From NCBI GenBank assembly GCA_966112615.1, contig CBHWDO010000004.1, forward strand, positions 62,001 through 126,000: a DNA stretch of 64,000 nt, read 5' to 3'. The notes below the pieces were generated by a model. The model saw only the letters and a program-made list of their open reading frames with translations, searched no databases and was not told the DNA's origin. Shown here one piece after another: positions 7,905-16,012 of the stretch (position 1 is its first letter; every line of letters begins with the position of its first letter). Both the position numbers and the translations under genes were made by a program. Origin of the DNA: Flavitalea sp966112615 (GTDB lineage: Bacteria > Bacteroidota > Bacteroidia > Chitinophagales > Chitinophagaceae).

Positions 7905-10391
7905 TTATTTTTTTCTGAACTGACTATAATCGAGGAAGTAAATAAATCTTAAAGTGACTTCGTTTCCATGCGGATTGTTGAAAACATTTCCAACATTATT
8001 CAGGTATGAATTTCTTTTAGCAAGGTTGTAGACATTGGCAAAATCTTCTCCCAGCCAATTCTTATAACCAAGTATGATCCTGCTTCCCAGCCTGAAGTCC
8101 CAGGTATAGAAAACATCCAGGTTCCATGCATTATAAGTTCCATTATAATCTTTCGGATTGAGATCCGGCCGAAGTTCCCAGTTGCCATCAGGCAATACAT
8201 TATAAATTCCGGTGTTATCCAGTTTATTCCAAAAATGTCTTGCTCTGAAAGTAAGGTTCATTCTGGAAGTGAAATTGTAGATACCGGTGATGACATTACT
8301 TACATCCGTATATCTTCTCCTGGCCAGCAATGGTTCTCCATTTTCCCTTGCAAATGCATAACCAAATTGTCCATTATCGTATTGACGATTGTAAGTGATA
8401 TCCATCGAAAAACGATCGCTGAATCTATAGCGGAACGAGAGGTCTACCTTGTGAAAAGGATCATTAGGAAGAGGACCTTCTGCCCCACCAATATTCCAGG
8501 ATGCAAACCATTTTTTCCGGCTGTCTGTGCTTCCACTTAAAAACAGGTAGTAATATGGAGCTCGCCTTAATTTTCTTCTGGGTGTTAAAAGAATATTCTG
8601 CGGAGTTTGCAATTCAAAGAAATCATTTTGCCAAACTGGTGATGAACCAGCTTCTACAGTAAGATCCCAGAAATTATGAAAGATCACAGATGCAAAAGCA
8701 GAAACTTCAGTCTTCTGATAAGAGAAAGGTTTCAGCAGGTATGAATGTTCTGCATTGATTCCGTAAGACTGGTTGATAAAATATTTTGTTGGATTGAAGA
8801 TGCGGTATGATACCGTTCCGAAGTTTGAGAATTCATTTGGTGACAAAAGAAATCCAAGATCATTCGGTGAATACTTCGGCGTTTCAATATTGTTTTCGAA
8901 ATTAAACTGTAAGTTCCCACTAACCTTTCCAAAACCGATTCTGTTACTGAATCCATCATAACCTCCTGACTCGTTGAAGATCTTGCTGTACCGTGGATTC
9001 AGGGTAAATCCATACCGGTTCTTCTTATCATAGATCGCAACATCAAGTGCTGTAACATTTGCATCCGGCGCGTGGCCGTTTCTCAAAACATTGGTATTGG
9101 TAAGAGTGATATATGACCGGTTCTTAAGCGCCTGGTCGAGCACAAACACATTGTAGTTGGTCATCTCCTCCGTCAGGATCAAAGAATCCTTTCCATTGAT
9201 ATTGTTCCGGATCCTTGCTTTGACGGGTTGTCCCACAGCATTGAACACGCCGATTCCAAGGTTATGCCTTGTTCTTCCGGAAAGTTTCATGGCATTATAA
9301 AGCCTGGTAACATTCGGATTTTTGATGATCGAGTAATTTGGTAGCGTTCCATTGTTAACAAGGTTATCGACCTCGTAATATTTTTCAGGGATACGCCCTA
9401 CCCTCCTGGAATAAAAGATCCCTGCCTTATTGAAGAGTTCAGTTCCTTCGGTAAAGAAAGGGCGGTTTTCCTTGAACTGAATCTCGAATGGCGTGATATT
9501 ATTCACAACATTATCGGAGATCACCTGGCCAAAATCGGGAATCAGGGTAGCATCCAGGGTAAAGCTTTCGCTGATACCATATTTAAGGTCCATCCCACCG
9601 CTCCTAAGCCATTCTTTGGTATTCGGGCGATTGTCGTGAGGAACATCCCTGTATCCGCCGCTGACATAAGGAGAAAAGCTCAACCTTAAAGGCGAGCGCA
9701 GGTTTTCCAGTCCGGTCAGGTTTCCAAACTGGTTTACAAATCCATTGACAGCAGGATTTACAGGGTTCCAGAAACTGCTTTCATTGTATCGCCTGCTAAA
9801 TCGTAAAAACTGGATCCCCCAATTTTGAACTTCCTCTTTACTGAACCTGAGGGAGAAGTATGGTATTTTGATCTCAACGATCCAACCATCTTTCTGAAGG
9901 CTTACCTTGCTTTCCCATACTGCATCCCAGCTCACATCTCCATAAACCCCATAACCGGTTTCAGCTGTTGGGGAAACCCTGGCATCACTCTGAACATTCC
10001 GGGATGTAACGAGAAATTGAAAAGCATTCTGCCGGTCGTTATAAGTATCGATGAAAACGGAGAAATAATCAACATCGGAAAGGCTTACCTGGTCGCGGGC
10101 GGTGAATTGCCTGCGAATACTGGCAGGATCATCATAAATATATGCTCCGATATAGATCGCTGTATTATCGTACAGCACTTTCACTTCCGTAGGAGAATGG
10201 GATGGTTTCCCATATACCGGTGAGTTGGTGATAAAATCTGTTGCAACTGCCGCCTGGTTCCATTCTGATTCATTCAGATCACCATCGACCTTGATGACAG
10301 AAGCGGTTCGAAGCGCAATAGTGGATTTGGTTTGGGTTCTAGCAGCCAGGCCCGACAATACACACAATGCCAGTAAGCAAATTATTCTCAT
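7905..10391 (-). CDS. DUF5916 protein with N-terminal CBM9-like domain
   Basis: 828 residues with a signal peptide (about 1-19). Residues about 25-210 form a carbohydrate-binding family 9-like beta domain (VDGDLNESEWNQA, then YIGAYIYDDP). The remainder is the DUF5916 region, rich in alternating aromatic strands such as YRFSDRFSMDITYNRQY, which looks like an outer-membrane beta-barrel. These proteins are very common in Bacteroidota, and their substrate is not established. The CBM9-like part suggests ligand binding at the cell surface. It ends in tail-to-tail contact with the HDAC gene, and its 5' region holds no recognised regulator site. Confidence 0.85.
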   Translation of the reverse strand: MRIICLLALCVLSGLAARTQTKSTIALRTASVIKVDGDLNESEWNQAAVATDFITNSPVYGKPSHSPTEVKVLYDNTAIYIGAYIYDDPASIRRQFTARDQVSLSDVDYFSVFIDTYNDRQNAFQFLVTSRNVQSDARVSPTAETGYGVYGDVSWDAVWESKVSLQKDGWIVEIKIPYFSLRFSKEEVQNWGIQFLRFSRRYNESSFWNPVNPAVNGFVNQFGNLTGLENLRSPLRLSFSPYVSGGYRDVPHDNRPNTKEWLRSGGMDLKYGISESFTLDATLIPDFGQVISDNVVNNITPFEIQFKENRPFFTEGTELFNKAGIFYSRRVGRIPEKYYEVDNLVNNGTLPNYSIIKNPNVTRLYNAMKLSGRTRHNLGIGVFNAVGQPVKARIRNNINGKDSLILTEEMTNYNVFVLDQALKNRSYITLTNTNVLRNGHAPDANVTALDVAIYDKKNRYGFTLNPRYSKIFNESGGYDGFSNRIGFGKVSGNLQFNFENNIETPKYSPNDLGFLLSPNEFSNFGTVSYRIFNPTKYFINQSYGINAEHSYLLKPFSYQKTEVSAFASVIFHNFWDLTVEAGSSPVWQNDFFELQTPQNILLTPRRKLRRAPYYYLFLSGSTDSRKKWFASWNIGGAEGPLPNDPFHKVDLSFRYRFSDRFSMDITYNRQYDNGQFGYAFARENGEPLLARRRYTDVSNVITGIYNFTSRMNLTFRARHFWNKLDNTGIYNVLPDGNWELRPDLNPKDYNGTYNAWNLDVFYTWDFRLGSRIILGYKNWLGEDFANVYNLAKRNSYLNNVGNVFNNPHGNEVTLRFIYFLDYSQFRKK

Positions 10392-10514
10392 GAAAATCTG
10401 TAAGCAGCAAACTTCTTAATGCCTGGTTAAGGGTTATAAAAATAAAACAATATATAAAAAAGCTACCAAACCAATGAGCATTTTACACAGGAGAAGGAAT
10501 ACGAGGCAGCAAAA

Positions 10515-10546
10515 TTAAAAAAGACCAGCTTTTCACAAAGCCGGCC
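10515..10546 (-). terminator. Rho-independent terminator of the S24 regulator gene
   Basis: Read on the minus strand, a 10-bp stem (10537-10546 with 10523-10532, two G-U pairs) with a 4-nt loop is followed by a run of U at 10522-10517. It lies 28 nt past the stop at 10574. The rest of the gap up to 10573 and from 10392 holds no gene. Confidence 0.7.
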
Positions 10547-10573
10547 AGATTAAAATTCAAACACTAAGTAGTT

Positions 10574-11326
10574 CTAATTCATTTTATTCTTGAGGGTGGC
10601 CACCTGTTCCTGGAGGTTACTTACCAGGTTGGCAAGCTGGTTTACATCCCACCGGGGCTGAACCGTAGCTTTACTGATCACAAAGGAAGCCGACCAGAAT
10701 TCTATTACATCGGAGGTATTTATGGTATAAGGATGATAGTTGCTGTTATCGCTCACCAGGGTCAATTTAGCCTTGGATTTAGGATTTTTTACCACCCTTT
10801 TATATACTATCCCTTCATGCCTGCTTACAATAATATAAGCACTGTTGTTTTTAACATCTTCAAAATCATTGACTTTCTCTCCTACGATCACCGAACCACT
10901 TGGAGTAGGAAGCATTGAATCCCCAATGATCTCGAATGCCCTGTAATTACCCGGAGCCAGCATAGGAAGTGTAAAGGTATTCAGCTCATCAATAAATTCC
11001 GGATCAGCATAGCCGGCAAGATAACCTGCAGCAGCCTTGACAGGAACAAACTGGATCTCGGCAGAGCCGGAGGATGCCAGTTTTTGGGCACGGCGACGGG
11101 CCAGGAAGCTGTTGTTGTCATTGCTGAGATCTTTCAGCAACAATTCATCCAGCGATAATTTGAAGATATCCATTACTGATTCAAGTACATCGATCCTGGG
11201 TTCGGCACGCTCTTCTTCATATGCTCCCAATAAGGATCTTTTGATGGATAACTTATTTGCAAACTCCTCCTGTGTCCAGCCCCGCAGTTTCCTTAAATAC
11301 TTAAGGTTCTTTCCGGCGAATGACAT
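10574..11326 (-). CDS. XRE-HTH / S24 peptidase-like (LexA/CI-type) transcriptional regulator
   Basis: 250 residues. Residues about 7-60 are a Cro/CI helix-turn-helix (TQEEFANKLSIKRSLLGAYEE). Residues about 93-205 are a LexA-like S24 domain with Ser137 in GDSM and Lys176 in YKRVV as the probable catalytic dyad. An Ala100-Gly101 bond in KAAAGYL is the likely self-cleavage site. The C-terminal 23 residues (about 228-250) form a leucine-zipper-like heptad (LANLV..LQEQV..LKNKM), an addition LexA lacks. A role as a stress-responsive, self-cleaving repressor is inference. It is transcribed divergently from secA, and two direct repeats in the shared promoter could be its operator. Confidence 0.88.
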   Translation of the reverse strand: MSFAGKNLKYLRKLRGWTQEEFANKLSIKRSLLGAYEEERAEPRIDVLESVMDIFKLSLDELLLKDLSNDNNSFLARRRAQKLASSGSAEIQFVPVKAAAGYLAGYADPEFIDELNTFTLPMLAPGNYRAFEIIGDSMLPTPSGSVIVGEKVNDFEDVKNNSAYIIVSRHEGIVYKRVVKNPKSKAKLTLVSDNSNYHPYTINTSDVIEFWSASFVISKATVQPRWDVNQLANLVSNLQEQVATLKNKMN

Positions 11327-11352
11327 ACGCTAATAAATTTAGGAGTGAAATT

Positions 11353-11394
11353 ACTAAAGTTTTTGGTTTTACAAAAAATCTGACTAAATTTTTT
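11353..11394. promoter_or_regulatory. Candidate operator: two ACTAAA-TTTTT direct repeats
   Basis: ACTAAAGTTTTT (11353-11364) and ACTAAATTTTTT (11383-11394) lie in the same orientation, 30 bp apart, about three helical turns. They are in the 191-bp region between the S24 regulator and secA. Position and phasing fit an operator for the adjacent regulator, but the region is A/T-rich. Confidence 0.35.
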
Positions 11395-11408
11395 CTCCTT
11401 TAAAAACT

Positions 11409-11416
11409 TACATTTG
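11409..11416 (+). promoter_or_regulatory. secA -7 box TACATTTG
   Basis: Exact TAnnTTTG match about 100 nt upstream of the secA ATG, leaving a leader of roughly 95 nt. It is the best promoter candidate in the divergent region. Confidence 0.5.
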
Positions 11417-11517
11417 CCGACTGTCAATCTGACCATAACTCCTGCTTAGCATCATATTTGACTGATTCGTAGGTTCCGGTCGTTGACCAAACAAATAAAT
11501 TCTATCAATTAACCCAT

Positions 11518-14500
11518 ATGTTAGGTTTCATTTCGAAATTATTCGGGGGAAGCAAGTCGGAGAAGGACGTCAAAAGCATACTCCCAATCGTACAGAAGAT
11601 CAATGAGCATTTTGCTTCCTATCAATCCATATCCAATGATGAATTACGTGGCAAAACCGTGGAATTCAAAACCAGGATCAAGGAACATATCAAGCAGGTA
11701 GACGAGGAGATCAGTTCCTTGTCGAAGCAGGCTGAAGAACTTCCTTTCAACGAGATCAACCAGAAAGATGATATCTATAAAAGAGTTGATGAGCTGAAGA
11801 AAGAGCGCGATCAAAAGATCGAAGAAGCGTTAAAGGAGATTCTTCCGGAGGCATTTGCAGTGATGAAAGAAACAGCACGTCGTTTCAAGGAAAATCCTGA
11901 AATGGTTTCAAGCGCTACAGAACTCGATCGCAATCTCAGCGTGCGAAAGGATTATATTCGTATAGAAGGCGATCAGTCTATTTTTAGGAATAGCTGGACC
12001 GCCGGCGGAAATACCATCACCTGGAACATGGTTCATTACGATGTTCAGTTGATCGGTGGTACCGTATTACATAATGGTAAGATCTCCGAGATGGCTACGG
12101 GTGAAGGTAAGACCCTTGTTTCAACCCTTCCCTCCTACCTCAATGCACTTGCCGGTGAAGGTGTTCACATTGTAACGGTGAACGATTACCTGGCACGTCG
12201 TGACTCTGAGTGGAACGGACCAATTTTCGAATGGCTGGGTCTGACCGTTGATTGTATCGATAAACATCAACCAAATACTACAGATCGTCGAAACGCTTAC
12301 CTGGCCGACATTACGTACGGTACAAACAACGAATTCGGTTTTGATTACCTGCGTGATAACATGGTGCATTCACCAAATGAAATGGTTCAGCGCAAGCATC
12401 ATTTTGCCATGGTGGATGAAGTGGATAGCGTTTTGATCGATGATGCAAGAACACCACTGATCATTTCTGGTCCGGTACCAAAAGGTGATGAGCAGTCATA
12501 CCATATTCTTCGTCCAAGGATCGAGAAACTGGTAGAGATGCAGAAGCAGGTGGTGAATAAATATCTCATCGAAGCAAAGAAGAAATTCAGTGAAGGCGAT
12601 GATGAACCAAAGAGTGGTGGACTGGCCCTGATGCGCGCATATCGTGGTTTACCGAAGAACTCTGCCTTGATCAAATTCTTATCAGAACCCGGTGTTCGTG
12701 TGAAATTGCAGAAGTCGGAGAACTACTATCTCGCCGATCAGCAGAAAGAAATGCCGAAGGTTGATGAAGAACTTTTCTTCCATATTGATGAGAAGAACAA
12801 CCAGGTTGAACTTACTGAAAGAGGTCTAGCTGCAATTACCAAAGCCGGTGAGGATCCTGATTTCTTCCTCCTTCCTGATATCAGTGTAGCATTGGCAGAG
12901 ATTGATAATTCAGAAGGAACCCCGGAAGAAAAATTACATCAGAAAGAAGCGATCCTGAATGAATATACTGTAAAAGCTGACCGTATCCATACTGTTCAGC
13001 AGTTACTAAAAGCATATACATTATTTGATAAGGATGTTGAGTATGTGGTGATCGATGACCAGGTGAAGATCGTTGATGAGCAGACAGGTCGTATTTTGGA
13101 TGGACGCCGATACAGCGATGGTTTACACCAGGCAATTGAAGCGAAGGAAAATGTGAAGATCGAAGCAGCGACTCAAACCTATGCTACGATTACGCTGCAG
13201 AACTATTTCAGGATGTATCACAAGCTTGCAGGTATGACCGGTACTGCGGAAACTGAAGCAGGTGAATTCTGGGATATCTACAAGCTTGATGTGGTAAGCA
13301 TTCCAACGAATGTACCTGCGGTAAGAAAAGACCAGCAGGATCTTGTTTACAAGACCAAGCGTGAAAAATATAAGGCAGTCATTGAAGAGATCGGGAAACT
13401 TCGTGAAGCAGGAAGACCTGTACTGGTTGGTACTACTTCAGTAGAAGTGAGTGAATTGTTGAGTAAGATGCTGCAGGTATCGAAGATCCCGCATAATGTA
13501 TTGAACGCAAAACAACACGCCCGTGAAGCACAGGTGGTTGCAGAAGCTGGTCTGGCAGGAGCAGTTACCATCGCAACCAACATGGCCGGTCGTGGTACGG
13601 ATATTAAACTCGGACCTGGAGTAAAGGATGCAGGCGGTCTTGCGATCATCGGTACAGAGCGTCACGAAAGCCGCCGTGTAGACCGCCAGTTGCGTGGTCG
13701 TGCAGGTCGCCAGGGTGACCCCGGAACTTCACAGTTCTATGTTTCTTTAGAAGATGACTTGATGCGTTTATTTGGTTCTGAAAGAATCGCTGCAATTATG
13801 GACCGCTTTGGTTACAAGGAAGGTGAAGTGATCCAGCACAGCATGGTTACCAAGAGCATCGAGCGTGCGCAGAAGAAGGTTGAAGAAAACAACTTCGGTA
13901 TCCGTAAGAGATTGCTCGAGTATGATGATGTGATGAACAAGCAGCGTAATGTGGTTTACCAGAAGAGAAACCACGCGTTGTTTGGTGAGCGTCTTGCATT
14001 GGATCTTGATAATGCTTTTTATATCGTTGCTGAAGGACTGGTGAATTCATTCCAGGAGCAGGGTGATTATGAAGGATTCAAGATGGCTGCTATCGTGAAC
14101 TTTGGAATTGATTCTGCGATCACACAGGATGAATTCAACAGGAGCAATGCAGTTGAGCTGGCAGACAGGTTATATACAGAAGCAACAACGAGATACCAAC
14201 AAAAGATGGATTCTCTGAAAGCACAGGCTGTTCCTGTATTCCAGAATATCCGCGCTACGCAGGGACCATATGTTGAAAATGTGGTGGTTCCATTTACAGA
14301 TGGAAAGAAAGGCATGCAGGTGCTGGCTAATCTGAATAAAACTGTAGAAACAGAAGGTCGCGAACTGGTGAATGCTGTTGAAAGGCAGATCACACTTGCG
14401 ATCATTGATGATGCATGGAAAGAGCACCTCAGAGCAATGGATGATCTTAAGCAAAGTGTGCAGACTGCATACCTTGAGCAAAAAGATCCGTTGGTTATTT

Positions 14501-14835
14501 ACAAGATTACTGCATTTGACCTGTTCAAGAGAATGGATAGCGAGGTGAATAAGGATATTGTAAGTTTCTTATGTCATTGCGGAATTCCTGTTGAGCAGGA
14601 TGCTCCTCCTGCGATTAAGGAAGGCAGAGAAGAAAAGACCGACATGAGCAAGCTACAGGCGAATAAGAGTGAGGTTGATGCACGAGGTGAAGATTATGCC
14701 GCAAACGAGAATGACTATCTTGATCCAAGTCCTGTAAAGCAGGAACCGGTTAAAGTAGGTCCGAGGATTGGCAGAAATGATCCTTGTCCTTGCGGAAGCG
14801 GTAAGAAGTTTAAGAATTGCCATGGGAGGGAATAG
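11518..14835 (+). CDS. secA: Preprotein translocase ATPase SecA
   Basis: 1105 residues. SecA drives Sec-dependent export through SecYEG. Walker A is ATGEGKT at 193-199, the DEAD-like motif reads DEVDSVLIDDARTPLIISG, and the second nucleotide-binding fold carries TNMAGRGTDIKL and RQLRGRAGRQGDPG. The C-terminus has the zinc-binding SEC-C motif CPCGSGKKFKNCH. It is about 200 residues longer than E. coli SecA, which is usual for Bacteroidota; extra sequence lies near residues 40-110 and in the first nucleotide-binding domain around 320-480. It is monocistronic: a promoter box lies upstream and a strong terminator 46 nt downstream of the stop. Confidence 0.97.
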   Translation: MLGFISKLFGGSKSEKDVKSILPIVQKINEHFASYQSISNDELRGKTVEFKTRIKEHIKQVDEEISSLSKQAEELPFNEINQKDDIYKRVDELKKERDQKIEEALKEILPEAFAVMKETARRFKENPEMVSSATELDRNLSVRKDYIRIEGDQSIFRNSWTAGGNTITWNMVHYDVQLIGGTVLHNGKISEMATGEGKTLVSTLPSYLNALAGEGVHIVTVNDYLARRDSEWNGPIFEWLGLTVDCIDKHQPNTTDRRNAYLADITYGTNNEFGFDYLRDNMVHSPNEMVQRKHHFAMVDEVDSVLIDDARTPLIISGPVPKGDEQSYHILRPRIEKLVEMQKQVVNKYLIEAKKKFSEGDDEPKSGGLALMRAYRGLPKNSALIKFLSEPGVRVKLQKSENYYLADQQKEMPKVDEELFFHIDEKNNQVELTERGLAAITKAGEDPDFFLLPDISVALAEIDNSEGTPEEKLHQKEAILNEYTVKADRIHTVQQLLKAYTLFDKDVEYVVIDDQVKIVDEQTGRILDGRRYSDGLHQAIEAKENVKIEAATQTYATITLQNYFRMYHKLAGMTGTAETEAGEFWDIYKLDVVSIPTNVPAVRKDQQDLVYKTKREKYKAVIEEIGKLREAGRPVLVGTTSVEVSELLSKMLQVSKIPHNVLNAKQHAREAQVVAEAGLAGAVTIATNMAGRGTDIKLGPGVKDAGGLAIIGTERHESRRVDRQLRGRAGRQGDPGTSQFYVSLEDDLMRLFGSERIAAIMDRFGYKEGEVIQHSMVTKSIERAQKKVEENNFGIRKRLLEYDDVMNKQRNVVYQKRNHALFGERLALDLDNAFYIVAEGLVNSFQEQGDYEGFKMAAIVNFGIDSAITQDEFNRSNAVELADRLYTEATTRYQQKMDSLKAQAVPVFQNIRATQGPYVENVVVPFTDGKKGMQVLANLNKTVETEGRELVNAVERQITLAIIDDAWKEHLRAMDDLKQSVQTAYLEQKDPLVIYKITAFDLFKRMDSEVNKDIVSFLCHCGIPVEQDAPPAIKEGREEKTDMSKLQANKSEVDARGEDYAANENDYLDPSPVKQEPVKVGPRIGRNDPCPCGSGKKFKNCHGRE

Positions 14836-14840
14836 GGTAA

Positions 14841-14997
14841 AATCGAAAATCGGTAATCGGTAATCGAAAATGAATACAAGGCCGCTGAGGAAAACTCAGC
14901 GGCTTTTTTATTTCCGATTTTCGATTACCGATTTCCGATTTGTTTTCGATTACCGATTTCCCATTTGTTTTCGATTACCGATTACCGATTTTCGATT
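14841..14997. repeat. 26-bp inverted repeat and CCGATTA 7-mer arrays around the secA terminator
   Basis: The left arm 14841-14866 is the exact reverse complement of 14972-14997 (26/26). Each arm is made of 7-bp units such as CCGATTA and CGATTTT. Further degenerate copies fill 14913-14970. The arms enclose the secA terminator hairpin. The same 7-mer words recur at 24874, 25012, 42010, 49896 and 54075. Confidence 0.85.
14881..14909 (+). terminator. secA transcription terminator
   Basis: 9-bp perfect GC-rich stem (GCCGCTGAG with CTCAGCGGC), 5-nt loop and a run of six T. It starts 46 nt after the secA stop. Confidence 0.9.
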
Positions 14998-15014
14998 TCT
15001 GAAAATAAGCCCTT

Positions 15015-15047
15015 GCGTTCTGCCCGACCCTACGGGTCGTTCAGCCC
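15015..15047. repeat. Hairpin cassette: GTTCTGCCC, CGACCC-TAC-GGGTCG, GTTCAGCCC
   Basis: A 6-bp stem with 3-nt loop (15025-15039) is flanked by the linker GTTCTGCCC (15017-15025) on one side and GTTCAGCCC (15039-15047) on the other. It belongs to the dispersed family also seen at 17.65, 23.58, 41.85 and 45.98 kb. Confidence 0.8.
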
Positions 15048-15055
15048 AGGAAAGC

Positions 15056-15086
15056 AAAAAGCCGTTGGATTGCTCCAGCGGCTTTT
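15056..15086. terminator. Bidirectional terminator between secA and the HD-protein operon
   Basis: 9-bp stem (15061-15069 with 15074-15082, one G-T pair), 4-nt loop, TTTT on the right and AAAAA on the left. It can therefore end transcription from either side. It lies 86 nt past the stop of the minus-strand HD gene. Confidence 0.65.
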
Positions 15087-15171
15087 GAAAGGTTAAAGGT
15101 TAAGCACAATATCTTATGAGAAAAGCTTTATTACACAGCAAAAATACCATACTGCTGATACTGGCATATAC

Positions 15172-15738
15172 CTACTTTGGAGTATTTTTTGGAATTAGCC
15201 GCAATCCTTTTTCCACTGCTGAGAGGGCAGATTGATACAATTCCCTGTTCCCTTTGTCCAGTTTCCTCAGCGTATCCCGACATTCCTTTAGAAAAACAAT
15301 AGCAAAATCCGGGTCATGTTGAACGATTTCCTGGCTGTTATCAAGAATATCGGCATACTTTATCGTCTGAGCGTCCGAACTAACCTTTGATAACCGATCC
15401 AATTCCCTTTGCTTGCGTGCTTTTCGGTTGAGGTGAGGATATTCTGATTTGATATAAACATCAGTTAGCTCAACTACCAATTTGACTGTTTTATCCACTT
15501 CATGTGGCTTCAATAATTTATGGAGGAAATCCCGAAGCTGGTATTCTTTAACCGGTGTATCTTCCAAAACATCGTGTAATAATGCTGCACATAATACACA
15601 TATACTGCTGGTGTACTGCCTGCAAATCTCCATTACCCTGATCGGGTGAACAATATACCGATCGGGGGAATACTTCCGCATCTGCGTTCCATGCGCTTTA
15701 TCAGCAAAATCACGTACCTGTGACAACACTTCTTCCAT
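15172..15738 (-). CDS. HD-domain protein, SpoT/MESH1-like small alarmone hydrolase candidate
   Basis: 188 residues from the preferred ATG. The motifs follow the RelA/SpoT hydrolase or MESH1 order: FADKAHGTQMRKYSPDRYIVHPIRV, read here as an RK near the start and the first His in VHP, then LLHDVLEDT (metal HD plus ED) and YADILDN (second metal Asp and Asn). No synthetase domain is present. By family it would hydrolyse (p)ppGpp-like nucleotides or a related phosphorylated nucleotide such as NADPH; this is inference. A longer frame from 15804 overlaps the upstream gene by 26 nt, and the conserved domain begins only after residue 23, so 15738 is preferred. It is the last gene of a three-gene operon with a caspase-like protease. 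Confidence 0.75.
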   Translation of the reverse strand: MEEVLSQVRDFADKAHGTQMRKYSPDRYIVHPIRVMEICRQYTSSICVLCAALLHDVLEDTPVKEYQLRDFLHKLLKPHEVDKTVKLVVELTDVYIKSEYPHLNRKARKQRELDRLSKVSSDAQTIKYADILDNSQEIVQHDPDFAIVFLKECRDTLRKLDKGNRELYQSALSAVEKGLRLIPKNTPK

Positions 15739-15778
15739 CAAGGAATTTTCTCCTTGTACCGCAAAGGCTGTTCCAAGG

Positions 15779-16012
15779 TTATGCTTTCGAAATCTTCTCC
15801 ACAAAAATGATATTCTCCCTAACTGTACCTTCTGCCACTACCATTTTGTCGAGCCAGCTTTCAAATGGAGATTTCATAAAAGGATTCACTCCTCTTTTCC
15901 TTAATTCAAAAGCTCCGTCTGCTGTTTGAATGAATAAGGCTTCATGAGCACTTTTTGAAATACCCCCTGCTGATTTTCGTATAACCTTCCCTGTTAGTTT
16001 ACTTACTGACAT
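15779..16012 (-). CDS. 77-residue conserved-looking protein between caspase-like and HD genes
   Basis: No confident family assignment. Composition and pattern (LTGKVIRKSAGG, EALFIQTADGAFELRKRG, VVAEGTVRENIIFVEKI) suggest a small all-beta barrel, possibly OB-like, with alternating strands and glycines. There is no signal peptide or membrane segment. The start overlaps the end of the caspase-like gene by 14 nt, and its stop is 40 nt before the preferred HD start, so it is almost certainly co-expressed. It might regulate or recruit the protease; this is inference from position only. Confidence 0.6.
   Translation of the reverse strand: MSVSKLTGKVIRKSAGGISKSAHEALFIQTADGAFELRKRGVNPFMKSPFESWLDKMVVAEGTVRENIIFVEKISKA

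Noticed and set aside
14870..15088. 72-residue frame after secA
   Set aside because: Encoded by the CCGATTA repeats, terminator and hairpin cassette; repeated TDFRF peptides are a repeat artefact.
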